Shown here piece after piece: positions 17,076 through 25,774 of a stretch of 40,312 bases of DNA. The stretch covers positions 1 to 40,312 of the forward strand of contig QCWD01000008.1 of NCBI GenBank assembly GCA_013114725.1, read 5' to 3'. The DNA comes from Nitrososphaeraceae archaeon (GTDB lineage: Archaea > Thermoproteota > Nitrososphaeria > Nitrososphaerales > Nitrososphaeraceae). The first letter of the stretch is position 1, and each line of letters starts with the position of its first letter. The notes beneath the pieces were generated by a model that saw only the letters and a list, made by a program, of their open reading frames with translations, searched no databases and was not told the origin of the DNA. A program made the translations under genes and the position numbers.

Positions 17076-18425
17076 TTGTACAATGTTGCATTAACGATTG
17101 CCGGAAGTGATTCTTCAAGTGGTGCTGGAATTCAGGCGGACATTAAAACATTTAGCAGCTTGGAAGTTTATGGTTGTACCGTAATAACTGCAATTACTGC
17201 GCAAAATACCTGCGGTATATCATCGGTGGAAAAAGTTTCACCTAAAATGGTCAAAGATCAGATTCAAGCAATTCTGAATGATTCAAAGGTGGATGCTATA
17301 AAAATTGGAATGGTTTATGACAAGGATATTATTGTCGTCGTACATGACGAGTTAAAAAAATGTAATACTCCAATAGTATTGGATCCCGTATTTGAGGCAG
17401 GTGCTGGGGGAAAGTTGATACGGAATGAGGCGTTTGAAAATTTTGAAAGATTACTTATCCCACTGTCAGAATTAATTACACCCAACATCAAAGAAGCGGT
17501 ATCATTATGCAACAACAAGATACAAAATGAAAACGATATGGTAGATGCACTGTACAAAATTAAAAAGATGGGTGCAAAAAATGTGATCATAAAAGGAGGA
17601 CATTTTCCAAATTCGGACAAAAAATCTGTAACAGATTTTTTACTTACAGATAAAAATAATAAAGCCATAAAATTTAGTCATCCCAGAATAAATATTAGTG
17701 AAATACACGGTGCAGGTTGTAATTTTTCTTCAGCAGTAACTGCGTATCTGGCACGTGGTTATCGAATAGAGGAAGCATGTGACATATCAAACAAATTCAT
17801 TTACGAATCAATAAAAAATACTATAAAGATAGGAAATGGATTATTGGTAGTTAATCCAATTTTTCAGCTGACAAAAAATGCAAAAAGATATAATGTTATT
17901 GAGGAGCTCCAATTTGCAGTCAATTGTCTGGAAAAAGAGCCCAAAGTATTTCGACTTATTCCAGAAACACAGATGAATTTTGTTTATGCGATAGATAATG
18001 CAAGAAATCTTTCTGATGTTGCGGGAGTTGTTGGACGGCTGGTACGGGTGGAAGATTCGGTCAGAGCATCTTCATCAGTAAAATGTGGGGCCTCAAAACA
18101 TGTCGGATCTGCGCTGTTGAGATATTTAGAGAAGAATCCAAAGTACAGATCTGCAATTAATATAAAATGCGACAAAAAACTGATAAAGATATGTAAATCC
18201 CTCTTTAAAGTGTCAAACTATGACAGAAAAAATGAACCTAAAAATATAAAAAAACAAGAGGGAATGTCCATAAACTGGGGAATTGATTACGCGTTGAAGA
18301 AAAACCCGGTTTCAGACTGTATATACCATGATGGTGATATTGGAAAGGAACCTATGATTATTTTATTTGGAAAAAATCCATCCGATATTTTATTGAAATT
18401 AAAAAAAATTGTGGCAGTATATTAA
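17076..18425 (+). CDS. thiDN: Bifunctional HMP(-P) kinase / thiamine-phosphate synthase (ThiD-ThiN fusion)
   Basis: This two-domain enzyme phosphorylates the hydroxymethylpyrimidine unit and joins it to the thiazole to give thiamine phosphate. The N-terminal ThiD half (about 1-265) has ALTIAGSDSSSGAGIQADIKTF, VLDPVFEAGAGGKL and HGAGCNFSSAVTAYLARGY with the ribokinase-fold anion hole. The C-terminal half (about 275-449) is ThiN, the archaeal replacement of ThiE, with PETQMNFVYAIDNARNLSDV, GRLVRV and KHVGSALLRYLEKNP. The TTG start is supported by a TATA-like run. It complements Thi4 encoded 1.9 kb away on the other strand. The length (449) matches other archaeal fusions. Confidence 0.93.
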   Translation: MYNVALTIAGSDSSSGAGIQADIKTFSSLEVYGCTVITAITAQNTCGISSVEKVSPKMVKDQIQAILNDSKVDAIKIGMVYDKDIIVVVHDELKKCNTPIVLDPVFEAGAGGKLIRNEAFENFERLLIPLSELITPNIKEAVSLCNNKIQNENDMVDALYKIKKMGAKNVIIKGGHFPNSDKKSVTDFLLTDKNNKAIKFSHPRINISEIHGAGCNFSSAVTAYLARGYRIEEACDISNKFIYESIKNTIKIGNGLLVVNPIFQLTKNAKRYNVIEELQFAVNCLEKEPKVFRLIPETQMNFVYAIDNARNLSDVAGVVGRLVRVEDSVRASSSVKCGASKHVGSALLRYLEKNPKYRSAINIKCDKKLIKICKSLFKVSNYDRKNEPKNIKKQEGMSINWGIDYALKKNPVSDCIYHDGDIGKEPMIILFGKNPSDILLKLKKIVAVY

Positions 18426-18460
18426 TTAATTGGATAGTACTACCAATCGGCATAAAAATC

Positions 18461-19165
18461 ATGAAAGGAGTCATATTAGCAGGGGGTCTTGGGACAAGAC
18501 TTCAGCCTTATACTTTTTTTATACCAAAACCTATGCTACCTTTGGGAAACAAACCGTTACTTGAATATCTAGTTGAATGGCTAAAACAGTACGGGATTGA
18601 AGAGATCATAATCTGTGTTAGTTATCTTCACAGAACAATAGAAGATTATTTTGAAGACGGCAAAAGATTTGGCCTAGCTATCAAATATGCGAGGTCTGAA
18701 AGGCCATTAGCTACTGCTGGTCAATTAAAAACAGCAGAGAATTTGTTAGATGATTCGTTCATTTGTCTTTATGGAGATTCAATATATGAATTTGAACTTG
18801 ATAAAATGATAAAAAAACATAAAAAAACTAAAGCATTTTTGAGTATGGCTTTATTACAGTACCAAACAAAATTAAAGTACGGTTTTATAGAAACAAAAGG
18901 AGAAAACGATTCCGTTATTGCATGGAATGAAAAACCAGAAATAAAAGGATTGATAAATATTGGCTGCTACATTATTGAAAAGGAATTTTTAAAGTTGATC
19001 CCAAAATCAAATACCTTTGGCATGGACGATGCAGTAAAAAAGGCACTTGAAAGTAAAAAAATAATTAACGGGTACAAGATTAATTCTGGATTTATAGATA
19101 TTGGAGATAAAAAAAGTTACCTTGATGCATATAAGGAATATGTAAAACGATTAGGAAAAATATGA
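18461..19165 (+). CDS. Sugar-phosphate nucleotidyltransferase
   Basis: This enzyme couples an NTP to a sugar 1-phosphate to make an activated sugar for glycan synthesis. The 234-residue protein has the nucleotide-binding loop VILAGGLGTRLQPYT at residues 4-18, then IPKPMLPLGNKPLLEYLVEWL, the metal site LYGDSIYE, and W-NEKPEIKGLINIGCYI. Whether the sugar is glucose, mannose or another cannot be read. No LbH repeat or isomerase domain is fused. The ATG is 35 bases after thiDN. Two glycosyltransferases occur elsewhere in the window, so it may feed surface glycan synthesis, but nothing links them directly. Confidence 0.87.
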   Translation: MKGVILAGGLGTRLQPYTFFIPKPMLPLGNKPLLEYLVEWLKQYGIEEIIICVSYLHRTIEDYFEDGKRFGLAIKYARSERPLATAGQLKTAENLLDDSFICLYGDSIYEFELDKMIKKHKKTKAFLSMALLQYQTKLKYGFIETKGENDSVIAWNEKPEIKGLINIGCYIIEKEFLKLIPKSNTFGMDDAVKKALESKKIINGYKINSGFIDIGDKKSYLDAYKEYVKRLGKI

Positions 19166-19273
19166 TGTGGCAAAATAAAATTTGATTTGGTATATATTGA
19201 TTGATTTTTCAATTGATATTTCTTGAAAACTTTTTAGGTTAAAAATATAATCATAAGAAACAGACTAGAAAAA

Positions 19274-19591
19274 TTGCACCAAAACGATATCTATTATGCC
19301 ATGAATAGAGTAAAATACAGCAATTCTACAATGGTCAATATCTGTGACATCAAATTGAGGGGAGAAAAATTGATAGAAAACGGGCTTGTCGTAGAATTGA
19401 ATCCTGTCTTTTATAACGATGAGATAAGTGAAACAGATGTTGAGACAATACTTAAAAATAGTTCAATCATTAATTTGATTGGAAATAATATTGTTAACAA
19501 GGCTTTAGAAATGAAACTTGCAAGAAAAGAGAGCGTAAAAACTATTGCTGGTGTGAAGATATTGATGATTTACAAATTTATGTTTAGATAA
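19274..19591 (+). CDS. DUF424 family protein
   Basis: This is a small archaeal protein of the DUF424 family, whose role is unknown. The 105-residue sequence carries the family pattern: an initial strand, then MVNICDIKLRGEKLIENGLVVELNPVFYNDEISETDVETILKNSSIINLIGNNIVNKALEM. The conserved CD, G-x-x-(F/L), FY and NL-x-G positions can be seen in it. The start is TTG at 19274; an internal ATG at 19301 would remove the first strand, so TTG is preferred. It lies upstream of the Pno1-like KH gene, a translation-linked setting often seen for this family in archaea. Confidence 0.75.
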   Translation: MHQNDIYYAMNRVKYSNSTMVNICDIKLRGEKLIENGLVVELNPVFYNDEISETDVETILKNSSIINLIGNNIVNKALEMKLARKESVKTIAGVKILMIYKFMFR

Positions 19592-19687
19592 ACTTGCATT
19601 TTTTTTAAATTGTAATTTTATGTAGAAATATAGATTGGATATTTTACCGTAACACTAAATAAATTATTAACAAGATAAAAAGATCAA

Positions 19688-20284
19688 TTGAGTAACATTA
19701 GAAGTTTGAAAATTCCTCATGACAGAATCGGAGCAATAATAGGGAAAAAAGGGAAGACAAAGGAAAAGATTGAGGAAAAATGCAATATCAAAATAGAGAT
19801 AGATGGTGAAAGTGGAGAGGTTACTGTAACTCCCAATGATCGACTAGATATTATTTCTATTTCAAAAGGAATTGATGTAATAGATGCAATTTCAAAAGGT
19901 TTCGCTCCGGAAAAGGCGTTGATGCTTTTAGGGGAGGATAGCGCTTACCATAGCATAGACCTAAAAGATTACTCTGGAAAATCAGTAAATTCTTTGGACA
20001 GAATAAAAAGCAGATTGATAGGTGAAAAAGGAAAGGCACGGAGAACAATAGAAGAGTTGACAGACACGTATATTTCTATTTATGGACACAGTGTGGGGAT
20101 TATTGGAAAACTTGAACAGATAGATAAAACAGAAGATGCCATAAAAAAAATAATAACAGGAAGTTCTCACAAATATGTATATAATTTTCTGCAAGAAATG
20201 AGAAGAAAAAACAAGATAGAAAAATTACAGCTGTGGGAAAAACAGGAAGGAATTAAAACAGGTGTGATTATTTTAGATGAATAG
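19688..20284 (+). CDS. Archaeal Pno1/Dim2-like KH-domain protein
   Basis: This RNA-binding protein is related to eukaryotic Pno1/Dim2, which acts in small-subunit ribosome assembly. The 198-residue product has two KH domains. The first, at about 5-60, has the GxxG loop in IGAIIGKKGKTKEKIEE. The second, at about 100-165, has RLIGEKGKARRTIEELTDTYISIYG. Between them is the conserved segment SKGFAPEKALMLL. A basic helical tail follows. The start is TTG, with a TATA-like taaataaatta about 26 bases ahead. In many archaea this gene neighbours RIO kinase and aIF1A; they are not present here, and a decayed region follows instead. Confidence 0.88.
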   Translation: MSNIRSLKIPHDRIGAIIGKKGKTKEKIEEKCNIKIEIDGESGEVTVTPNDRLDIISISKGIDVIDAISKGFAPEKALMLLGEDSAYHSIDLKDYSGKSVNSLDRIKSRLIGEKGKARRTIEELTDTYISIYGHSVGIIGKLEQIDKTEDAIKKIITGSSHKYVYNFLQEMRRKNKIEKLQLWEKQEGIKTGVIILDE

Positions 20285-20636
20285 ATTGTGACGCATACTA
20301 ATTTCAAATTAACATCGATTATATAAATAATTAAAATTGTTCAGCTTGATATTTTAGGTTGTTACAAATAGATGTAAGTTAAAAGTTTTTGAGTTAATGC
20401 AGTCTTTCTGCCTTGCCATAAATCATTATTCCTCATTTACTTCCGTTTTGTTGATAATAAAATATGTGATAACTTTACAAATTAAGTTTGTAATATGATG
20501 ATTTTCTTAAAATCCTCAACATATATTTGAAAAAAATTAGTCAGGATAAAACTATCGATGGATATAATTATTTGACTTTAAATAATCCTATTAATAAATA
20601 TAAAAAATTTTGCTTTTACAAAGATAAAAAATAAGG

Positions 20637-20957
20637 TTATGGTTGTGGAAGTAATGCAAATGCGATGGCAAATGGTTCATTACATGCAGCTACCAACCCA
20701 CTGACCGAGTTATCCGTTGTGTAAATTACAGAAATAGTGTCATCATCAGTGTATATCACATACATTAATCCTATTTCATTCTGTGGTGGTTCTCCATTTT
20801 ATGATTGTTCAATTATCTTTATGTTTTTTATCAACAATTCATTATTAAGATCATTTTCACTTTCACAATCTCTAATCTTTTTACATTTATTTTCCTGTTC
20901 AATGTCTGTCCCGATCTTGGCTTCATTTTCAGTGAGAAAATACTTGAAGGAAATACA
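20637..20957 (-). pseudogene. Open frame broken by one internal TAA; possible decayed gene
   Basis: On the minus strand the same reading frame is open for 107 codons apart from a single TAA at 20799-20801. The upstream part reads KYFLTENEAKIGTDIEQENK and ends KIIEQS. The downstream part reads NGEPPQNEIGLMYVIYTDDD and ends FALLPQP. Both parts have balanced, protein-like composition, unlike the hydrophobic frame on the opposite strand. The frame carries on above an earlier TAA at 20958-20960 with VPQSYWET. I do not recognise the family. The simplest reading is a gene killed by stop codons; a short intact gene starting at the internal ATG (about 20766) is possible. Confidence 0.4.
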
Positions 20958-21065
20958 TTACGTTTCCCAATAGGATTGAGGAACTGAACATTACATCAAT
21001 ACTTTATATATAAAATTTATTCAAATCTAAGAATTGTATTATCCCATAACATCTGTTACACTAGT

Positions 21066-21236
21066 TTACCTTCATACAGTAAAGTTAGAGGAGCGGTACA
21101 TCAGGTACAGTATAGAAAAGATTCTGTAAAGATAGGACGTGGGTATATCAGACGCAAATTAGATGGATGGAAAATAACAAACATCTGCAAGACAATTAAT
21201 ATTTCTGTCCAGGCTTTTTTGATAAAAATTCGTTAA
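21066..21236 (+). pseudogene. N-terminal fragment of an integrase/transposase with helix-turn-helix
   Basis: A plus-strand frame without a usable start reads LPSYSKVRGAVHQ, then IRRKLDGWKITNICKTINIS, and ends at a TAA. The second segment has the look of the helix-turn-helix found at the start of IS481-like and other DDE transposases (R-x-L-x-G-x-x-I-x-x-I-C-x-x-x-x-I-S). No DDE catalytic domain follows, so this is at most a truncated relic. No terminal inverted repeats could be recognised. Confidence 0.45.
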
Positions 21237-21451
21237 TAATAAAAGCAGATATTCTTTTTCGCCTGTAAACTTTTTAGATAATAAACCAAAACAATGTATC
21301 CAGTTAATACGGACACGTAACTTCTTTTCTTGTCTCTGAAGATGATTAGTGCTTTATTTTTGTTTTGTAATCTTAAACCCAAAAAACATAGTTATAATCC
21401 ATACATTTCTTCAATTGTGGATGTTCTACTTCTTGTAAATTTTAACATGGG

Positions 21452-22438
21452 TTAGAATAGGACTCCCACACCTATAGATCTTTCGTTAACAGAGTCAAAT
21501 TTCATACGTTTTGAAAGATGATATAGTCTCTCAGCCATATTGCAAATCAGTTTTGAATATTTTAATAAATCGACCCATTTTTGTGGAATGTTTTCTTTAC
21601 CGTAATATGCACCTGCCAGCTGTCCAAAAATAGCTCCGGCAGTATCTGAATCGTTTCCAAGATTTATTACCTTAATCAATCCATCATCAAATGATTCAGA
21701 ATTATAAAATGCCCATAAAGCTGACTCTAAAGATTTTATGACATAACCTGTTGACTCAATTTCAGGTGGATTTTTATTCTTAAATGATCCTTTGATAACA
21801 TTATTTAATTCATCATTAATTCTTCGTTTTTCCAAATATGGATATTTTTTCATATAGTCAGCAGATAATAGGAAATCCTTTGACTCGTTGTATAAAGCAC
21901 CGACAATTAGTCCTCCAAAATACTCACAACTCTGAACACAGACCACTGTCTGATGGGTGGTCATCGAGCTTTTTCCAGACATCTTTATGGCGTATTCAGG
22001 ATTTTTAGCGTATACCAACGGAACCGGAGCAAGTCGCATTAATGAGCCATTTCCTGAAGAATCAGATTTTTTCAAACCACAATAGGGCTTTGGAAACCTT
22101 TTAAAAGATTCTAATGCTTGCATTGTTGTTCTGCCTATTCCAAAACTTTTTTTTCTTGAAGAAAAATAACCTTCATCCATCCATTTTATGTATCTAGTTA
22201 GCTGGTCATACGGATCAAATCCCTGTTTTGATACCAGACTGTCTGCCAAACATAGAGCCATAGATGTATCATCCGTCCATTCACCAGGATTTAGATTGTA
22301 ATGACCACCACCTATCATATCATTAATGGGAGTAAAAGAGCCAGGTCTCATAAATTCCACAGAAGAACCAATAGCATCACCTATTGCCAAACCCAGTAAA
22401 GAACCAGTATACTTTCCTATAAGTTCCTCTTTAATCAT
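21452..22438 (-). CDS. ADP-ribosylglycohydrolase family protein
   Basis: Members of this family (DraG/ARH-like) remove ADP-ribose from proteins or small molecules using two magnesium ions. The 328-residue protein has the expected N-terminal GSLLGLAIGDAIGSSVEF. The first metal motif is GEWTDDTSMAL (Thr55, Asp56, Asp57) and the second is GNDSDTAGAIFGQLAGAYYG near residue 270. GNGSLMRLAPVPL, with its conserved arginine, lies between them. The substrate is unknown; no ADP-ribosyltransferase is seen nearby. The gene sits beside a decayed region with a transposase relic, which raises the possibility of lateral acquisition. All catalytic positions appear intact. Confidence 0.9.
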   Translation of the reverse strand: MIKEELIGKYTGSLLGLAIGDAIGSSVEFMRPGSFTPINDMIGGGHYNLNPGEWTDDTSMALCLADSLVSKQGFDPYDQLTRYIKWMDEGYFSSRKKSFGIGRTTMQALESFKRFPKPYCGLKKSDSSGNGSLMRLAPVPLVYAKNPEYAIKMSGKSSMTTHQTVVCVQSCEYFGGLIVGALYNESKDFLLSADYMKKYPYLEKRRINDELNNVIKGSFKNKNPPEIESTGYVIKSLESALWAFYNSESFDDGLIKVINLGNDSDTAGAIFGQLAGAYYGKENIPQKWVDLLKYSKLICNMAERLYHLSKRMKFDSVNERSIGVGVLF

Positions 22439-22557
22439 TTTTAATTATTATATTGAAAAATATCTCAATAATAGGATTTTACAAAGACAACATATATTAT
22501 TTGAGTTGACTTCCAGATGAGTATCACCTTAGTGGCTCTTAGATAGTATGTTAATGA

Positions 22558-23112
22558 TTATGTTCCCCATCTTTTGAATAAATTATGTTCGATATTAAAC
22601 TGGTCTAAAACCTTACCCACAAGATGTGAAATGAGATCGTCTATAGTTTGTGGATGAAAATAAAATCCAGGCATAGCCGGTAAAACGATAACTCCCATCC
22701 TGGATAATTTGAGCATATTTTCCAGATGGATGTAAGATAATGGAGTTTCTCTCGGAACAATTACCAACTTTCGAGATTCCTTCAGGCAAACACTTGCAGC
22801 TCGAGATATCAGACTGTCATCAAATCCATTTGCAATACTAGATAGTGTCTTCATACTACATGGGATTATAATCATTCCGTCAGTTTTATATGAACCACTA
22901 GAAATAGATGCGGCAAGATTGCCGTTATCTATAACAATAGTTGCAAGTGATTTAACATATTTGATATCCTTGCCAGTTTCAATTTTAATTGTTTTTTCTC
23001 CCCAGTCAGATAGAATAAGGTAACTTTCAATACCAAGACGTTGTAACTCCCCCAGAAAATGTATACCGTAAATTACACCAGAACTTCCAGTAATTCCAAC
23101 AACAAGTCTCAT
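22558..23112 (-). CDS. ubiX: UbiX-family flavin prenyltransferase
   Basis: UbiX makes prenylated FMN, the cofactor of UbiD-type decarboxylases, from FMN and dimethylallyl phosphate. The 184-residue protein has the flavodoxin-like start VVGITGSSGVIYGIHFL. IIIPCSMKTLSSIANGF, with the conserved CSM, lies near residues 83-99. SRAASVCLKESRKLVIVPRETPLS follows, and PAMPGFYFHPQTIDDLI near the end. No ubiD gene is in the window. The length is typical. It is divergent from the PfkB kinase gene, with about 90 bases between them. Confidence 0.92.
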   Translation of the reverse strand: MRLVVGITGSSGVIYGIHFLGELQRLGIESYLILSDWGEKTIKIETGKDIKYVKSLATIVIDNGNLAASISSGSYKTDGMIIIPCSMKTLSSIANGFDDSLISRAASVCLKESRKLVIVPRETPLSYIHLENMLKLSRMGVIVLPAMPGFYFHPQTIDDLISHLVGKVLDQFNIEHNLFKRWGT

Positions 23113-23205
23113 TTAAGTAAAGCATTAAACAAAGTATATTTATCTATCTTTAGATAAAAATTAGATTTTTATTATAATATTTGTTGTATATATGAAAGTG
23201 TTATT

Positions 23206-24111
23206 ATGATTACCATTTTTGGTACTATTGCTCTTGATACCACAGAGACACCTTTTAAAAAGATGGAAAAAATACTAGGTGGAGCAGCTACTTATTCGGC
23301 CTTAAGTGCTTCCTTTTTTTATCCAACATCAATTGTAGGAATAGTCGGGAAAGATTTTCCTAAAATATATAGAGATATTCTAAATTCGAGACTTGATACC
23401 AAAGGGATAATCACAGATAATGATGCTAAAACCTTTCATTATGATTCATCTTTTGATTACGACCTTTTTCGTCGAAAGACGAATAAAACAGAATTAAATG
23501 TTATTAAAAACTTTGAACCCAAAATTCCCTCTGAATATGCAGGTTCAGAATATATATATCTGGCAAACAATGACCCACATCAGAATATTCAGGCACTAAA
23601 ATTATTTAAAAAATCAAAATTGGTACTGTGTGATACGATTGATTTTTGGATTACCAACAAATCCGAGCAGGTTTTTAAAATGATGCAAAATGTAGATGGT
23701 GTGGTCATAAATGATGATGAGGCCAGACTTTTAACAAAAAACTCAAATTTAATAAAATGTGCAAGAAAATTGATCGGTAATGGTACCAAATTTGTAGTAA
23801 TAAAAAAAGGAGAAAATGGGTCCATACTTTTTACCAAAAATCATATTTTTCCTTCACCGGCATATCCGATTGAAGATGTTGTCGACCCAACCGGTGCTGG
23901 TGACGCATTTGCAGGAGGATTTTTGGGACATATCGCAAGGAGTAAAAAAATCAATTTGAGAATTTTAAGAGAGGCAATGATCTATGGCAATGTTATGGGG
24001 TCGTTTGTTGTCGAAGACTTTGGAATTGACAAATTGTTAAAGATCAAATATAAAGAAATTCAAAAACGATACAAAATTTATAGAGACATAGTTCATTTCA
24101 ATGGAGATTAA
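23206..24111 (+). CDS. PfkB-family carbohydrate/nucleoside kinase
   Basis: This is an ATP-dependent small-molecule kinase of the ribokinase (PfkB) family. The 301-residue protein has the substrate-side GGAATYSALSASFF at residues 25-38, a variable middle, VVIKKGENGSILF, and the signature DPTGAGDAFAGGFLGH with the catalytic base at Asp233. It lacks an obvious specificity marker, so ribose, nucleoside, fructose and other sugars all remain possible. The start is ATG. Its stop codon overlaps the end of the convergent pyrF gene by 4 bases. Confidence 0.88.
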   Translation: MITIFGTIALDTTETPFKKMEKILGGAATYSALSASFFYPTSIVGIVGKDFPKIYRDILNSRLDTKGIITDNDAKTFHYDSSFDYDLFRRKTNKTELNVIKNFEPKIPSEYAGSEYIYLANNDPHQNIQALKLFKKSKLVLCDTIDFWITNKSEQVFKMMQNVDGVVINDDEARLLTKNSNLIKCARKLIGNGTKFVVIKKGENGSILFTKNHIFPSPAYPIEDVVDPTGAGDAFAGGFLGHIARSKKINLRILREAMIYGNVMGSFVVEDFGIDKLLKIKYKEIQKRYKIYRDIVHFNGD

Positions 24112-24932
24112 TTGATTTTGTTTAAAATTTCATTCAGAGTCAAAACGGGGTCATGTGAATTTATCAAATAGCGTCCAATGATATAGTAATCCATCATGTT
24201 AAGATCTAGATTTTGTATCTTTCCGCCCTGCACAAAAAATCCAGGAGAATATATGGGGATGTTACTTGCTGATGAGACCCTTTCTATAATATCCTGATGT
24301 GTCGCCCCTAACACTATTCCGTCAACATTACTGTTAATAGAATATTCTAGTAAGAGTTCGTACATTTTCATTTCTTTTCTTTGCTGTGCTGCACTTTCTT
24401 TTATAACAGAAAGTCCGAATCCTTCATTTGCAGTTAAAGGACTCATATGTACAAGGGAGATAACTCCCATATTCTTTGAATGAGTATAATCTACCAGTTT
24501 TTTCATTTCAGTGACACCGATAAACGGATTTACAATTACCGCGTCAAAATCCATTTTAGACAAATAATCTATAACGATTCTGTTTGTATCAAAAATATCG
24601 TTCAGTTTTATATCTGCAATTGTTTGGATTCCAAAAGAATGAATATAATTATTTATTCCTTTCGTCTCACATAAAGAAAATGGTATTAATAGATGAAAAT
24701 TGATCTTAACTGCGCAGATTCCAAAAGAAAGTTTTTGAACTATGTCTTTAATCTTTTAAGAAAGTTTTTGAACTATGTCTTTAATCTTTTCGTGGATATT
24801 ATCTCCTGGTAAAAAATCTATGGCAAGTATAACGCGACTATTTTTATCGTCTGCAGTTTGTTTAATCCTATGGATGTATGGAATAATCTTGTTATTAGTA
24901 TTGTTATCAATACAATTATTATATTTATTCAA
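24108..24932 (-). pseudogene. pyrF: Orotidine 5'-phosphate decarboxylase, interrupted by an in-frame TAA from a 33-bp tandem duplication
   Basis: OMP decarboxylase makes UMP, the last step of de novo pyrimidine synthesis. Read from a TTG at 24932 the frame gives VILAIDFLPGDN, a substrate-binding strand. It then meets TAA at 24756-24758 and continues in the same frame through FGICAVKINF, the catalytic ADIKLNDIFDTN and the late phosphate-binding region IYSPGFFVQGGK. The TAA lies at the junction of two identical 33-bp copies (24725-24757 and 24758-24790). Without one copy the gene would be whole, about 263 codons. The longest downstream ATG-start product (24563) lacks the catalytic Lys and Asp and should be inactive. 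The start overlaps the stop of the upstream 240-codon gene by 8 bases. Confidence 0.9.
24725..24790. repeat. Perfect 2 x 33-bp tandem duplication inside pyrF
   Basis: Two adjacent identical 33-bp units begin with aagaaagtttttgaac and end with tttaatctttt on the plus strand. In the pyrF frame each encodes KIKDIVQKLS, and the junction codon is TAA. Eleven codons were added, so the frame is kept on both sides. Perfect identity points to a very recent event or an artefact. Confidence 0.97.
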
Positions 24933-25647
24933 ATTGAATGTTCACTAGAGGATGTCCATTCAACAACTTAATTATCTTTAGATATATGTAACCGTGTTCA
25001 TTAAGATTGTTTGAAAATGAGGGTTTTTCGACCTTTTGACTAGAGTACCTTATGAAAGCCTCGTTGGGTTCAAAATCTAGTGGATAATAATAAAAATAAG
25101 GCAGTGATTCGGTTTCTACTATATTTATCACTGTTCCTATAGTTATATGGCTATTGTTCCCAGGTTTTATGTTCTTACTTTTGGAACTTAGATTAGTATG
25201 AATTAGAAAAAGAGGAAGTGGAGGTTCTTCGTATATTGTTTTATATGCAGCAACTTTTACTAGGCTCGCCAAATCCTTTACCTGTATAGAAGTGTATGTT
25301 GTTTTTTTTGTCGGCCTTGCTTTTTTTGTAAGCTGTGTTGGTAATTTATCAATATTTATTATTGGAGAATAAACGTATGAAGAGTTTGCTGCTGATTCAG
25401 ATATTATGACTTCCTCTATCAGACTGTTGATTCGATAAGCCAGATATTGGTTATTCTGTTTATTAGAAGTTTTTACATAGTATATAACAGGATTTCCGTC
25501 CATAAATTCTGTTTGTACTCCAAAGACATCTTCTTTATTTAGCTCCATTGAAAAAATCGGTGGAGGAGAGCGCTCTAAAGCACAAACCAGTCGTCCAAAA
25601 TCGTTCAATGAGAATAACTCGATATAAAACGGTGATTTTAGCTCCAA
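24925..25647 (-). CDS. Conserved hypothetical protein (240 residues)
   Basis: I do not recognise this protein. It is soluble and has almost no cysteine. It contains a strand-rich N-terminal part (PFYIELFSLNDFGRLVCAL and VIYYVKTSNKQNNQYLAYRI) and a basic lysine/threonine linker near residues 105-120 (LTKKARPTKKTTYTS). A helix, IQVKDLASLVKVAAYKTIYE, and a C-terminal strand region follow. The segment ISESAANSSYVYSPIINIDK is threonine- and serine-rich. Its stop overlaps the TTG of pyrF by 8 bases, so the two are probably co-transcribed. This linkage to pyrimidine synthesis is the only hint of role. Confidence 0.65.
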   Translation of the reverse strand: MELKSPFYIELFSLNDFGRLVCALERSPPPIFSMELNKEDVFGVQTEFMDGNPVIYYVKTSNKQNNQYLAYRINSLIEEVIISESAANSSYVYSPIINIDKLPTQLTKKARPTKKTTYTSIQVKDLASLVKVAAYKTIYEEPPLPLFLIHTNLSSKSKNIKPGNNSHITIGTVINIVETESLPYFYYYPLDFEPNEAFIRYSSQKVEKPSFSNNLNEHGYIYLKIIKLLNGHPLVNIQFE

Positions 25648-25774
25648 TTATTCGAAAAGCAGGATTGAAAGGTTATTAAATTATACTATTATAATTTTTA
25701 TATTTTATACCTCAATTTAACTAAAGAAATTAACTATAAATGTAATTTATAAAAAATATTTTAATCAAAAGCTT

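Larger units (their letters stand above)
20285..21451. other. Gene-poor, decayed stretch
   Basis: About 1.2 kb without an intact recognisable gene. It holds an interrupted minus-strand frame (20637-20957) and a plus-strand transposase-like fragment (21066-21236). The remaining sequence is AT-rich with no clear RNA gene or repeat. It separates the KH gene from the ADP-ribosylglycohydrolase and looks like a former mobile-element site. Confidence 0.5.

Noticed and set aside
20737-20973. A 78-codon plus-strand frame (MSSSVYITYINPISFCGG start).
   Set aside because: It lies opposite the more protein-like minus-strand frame, has a random hydrophobic composition and no family features.
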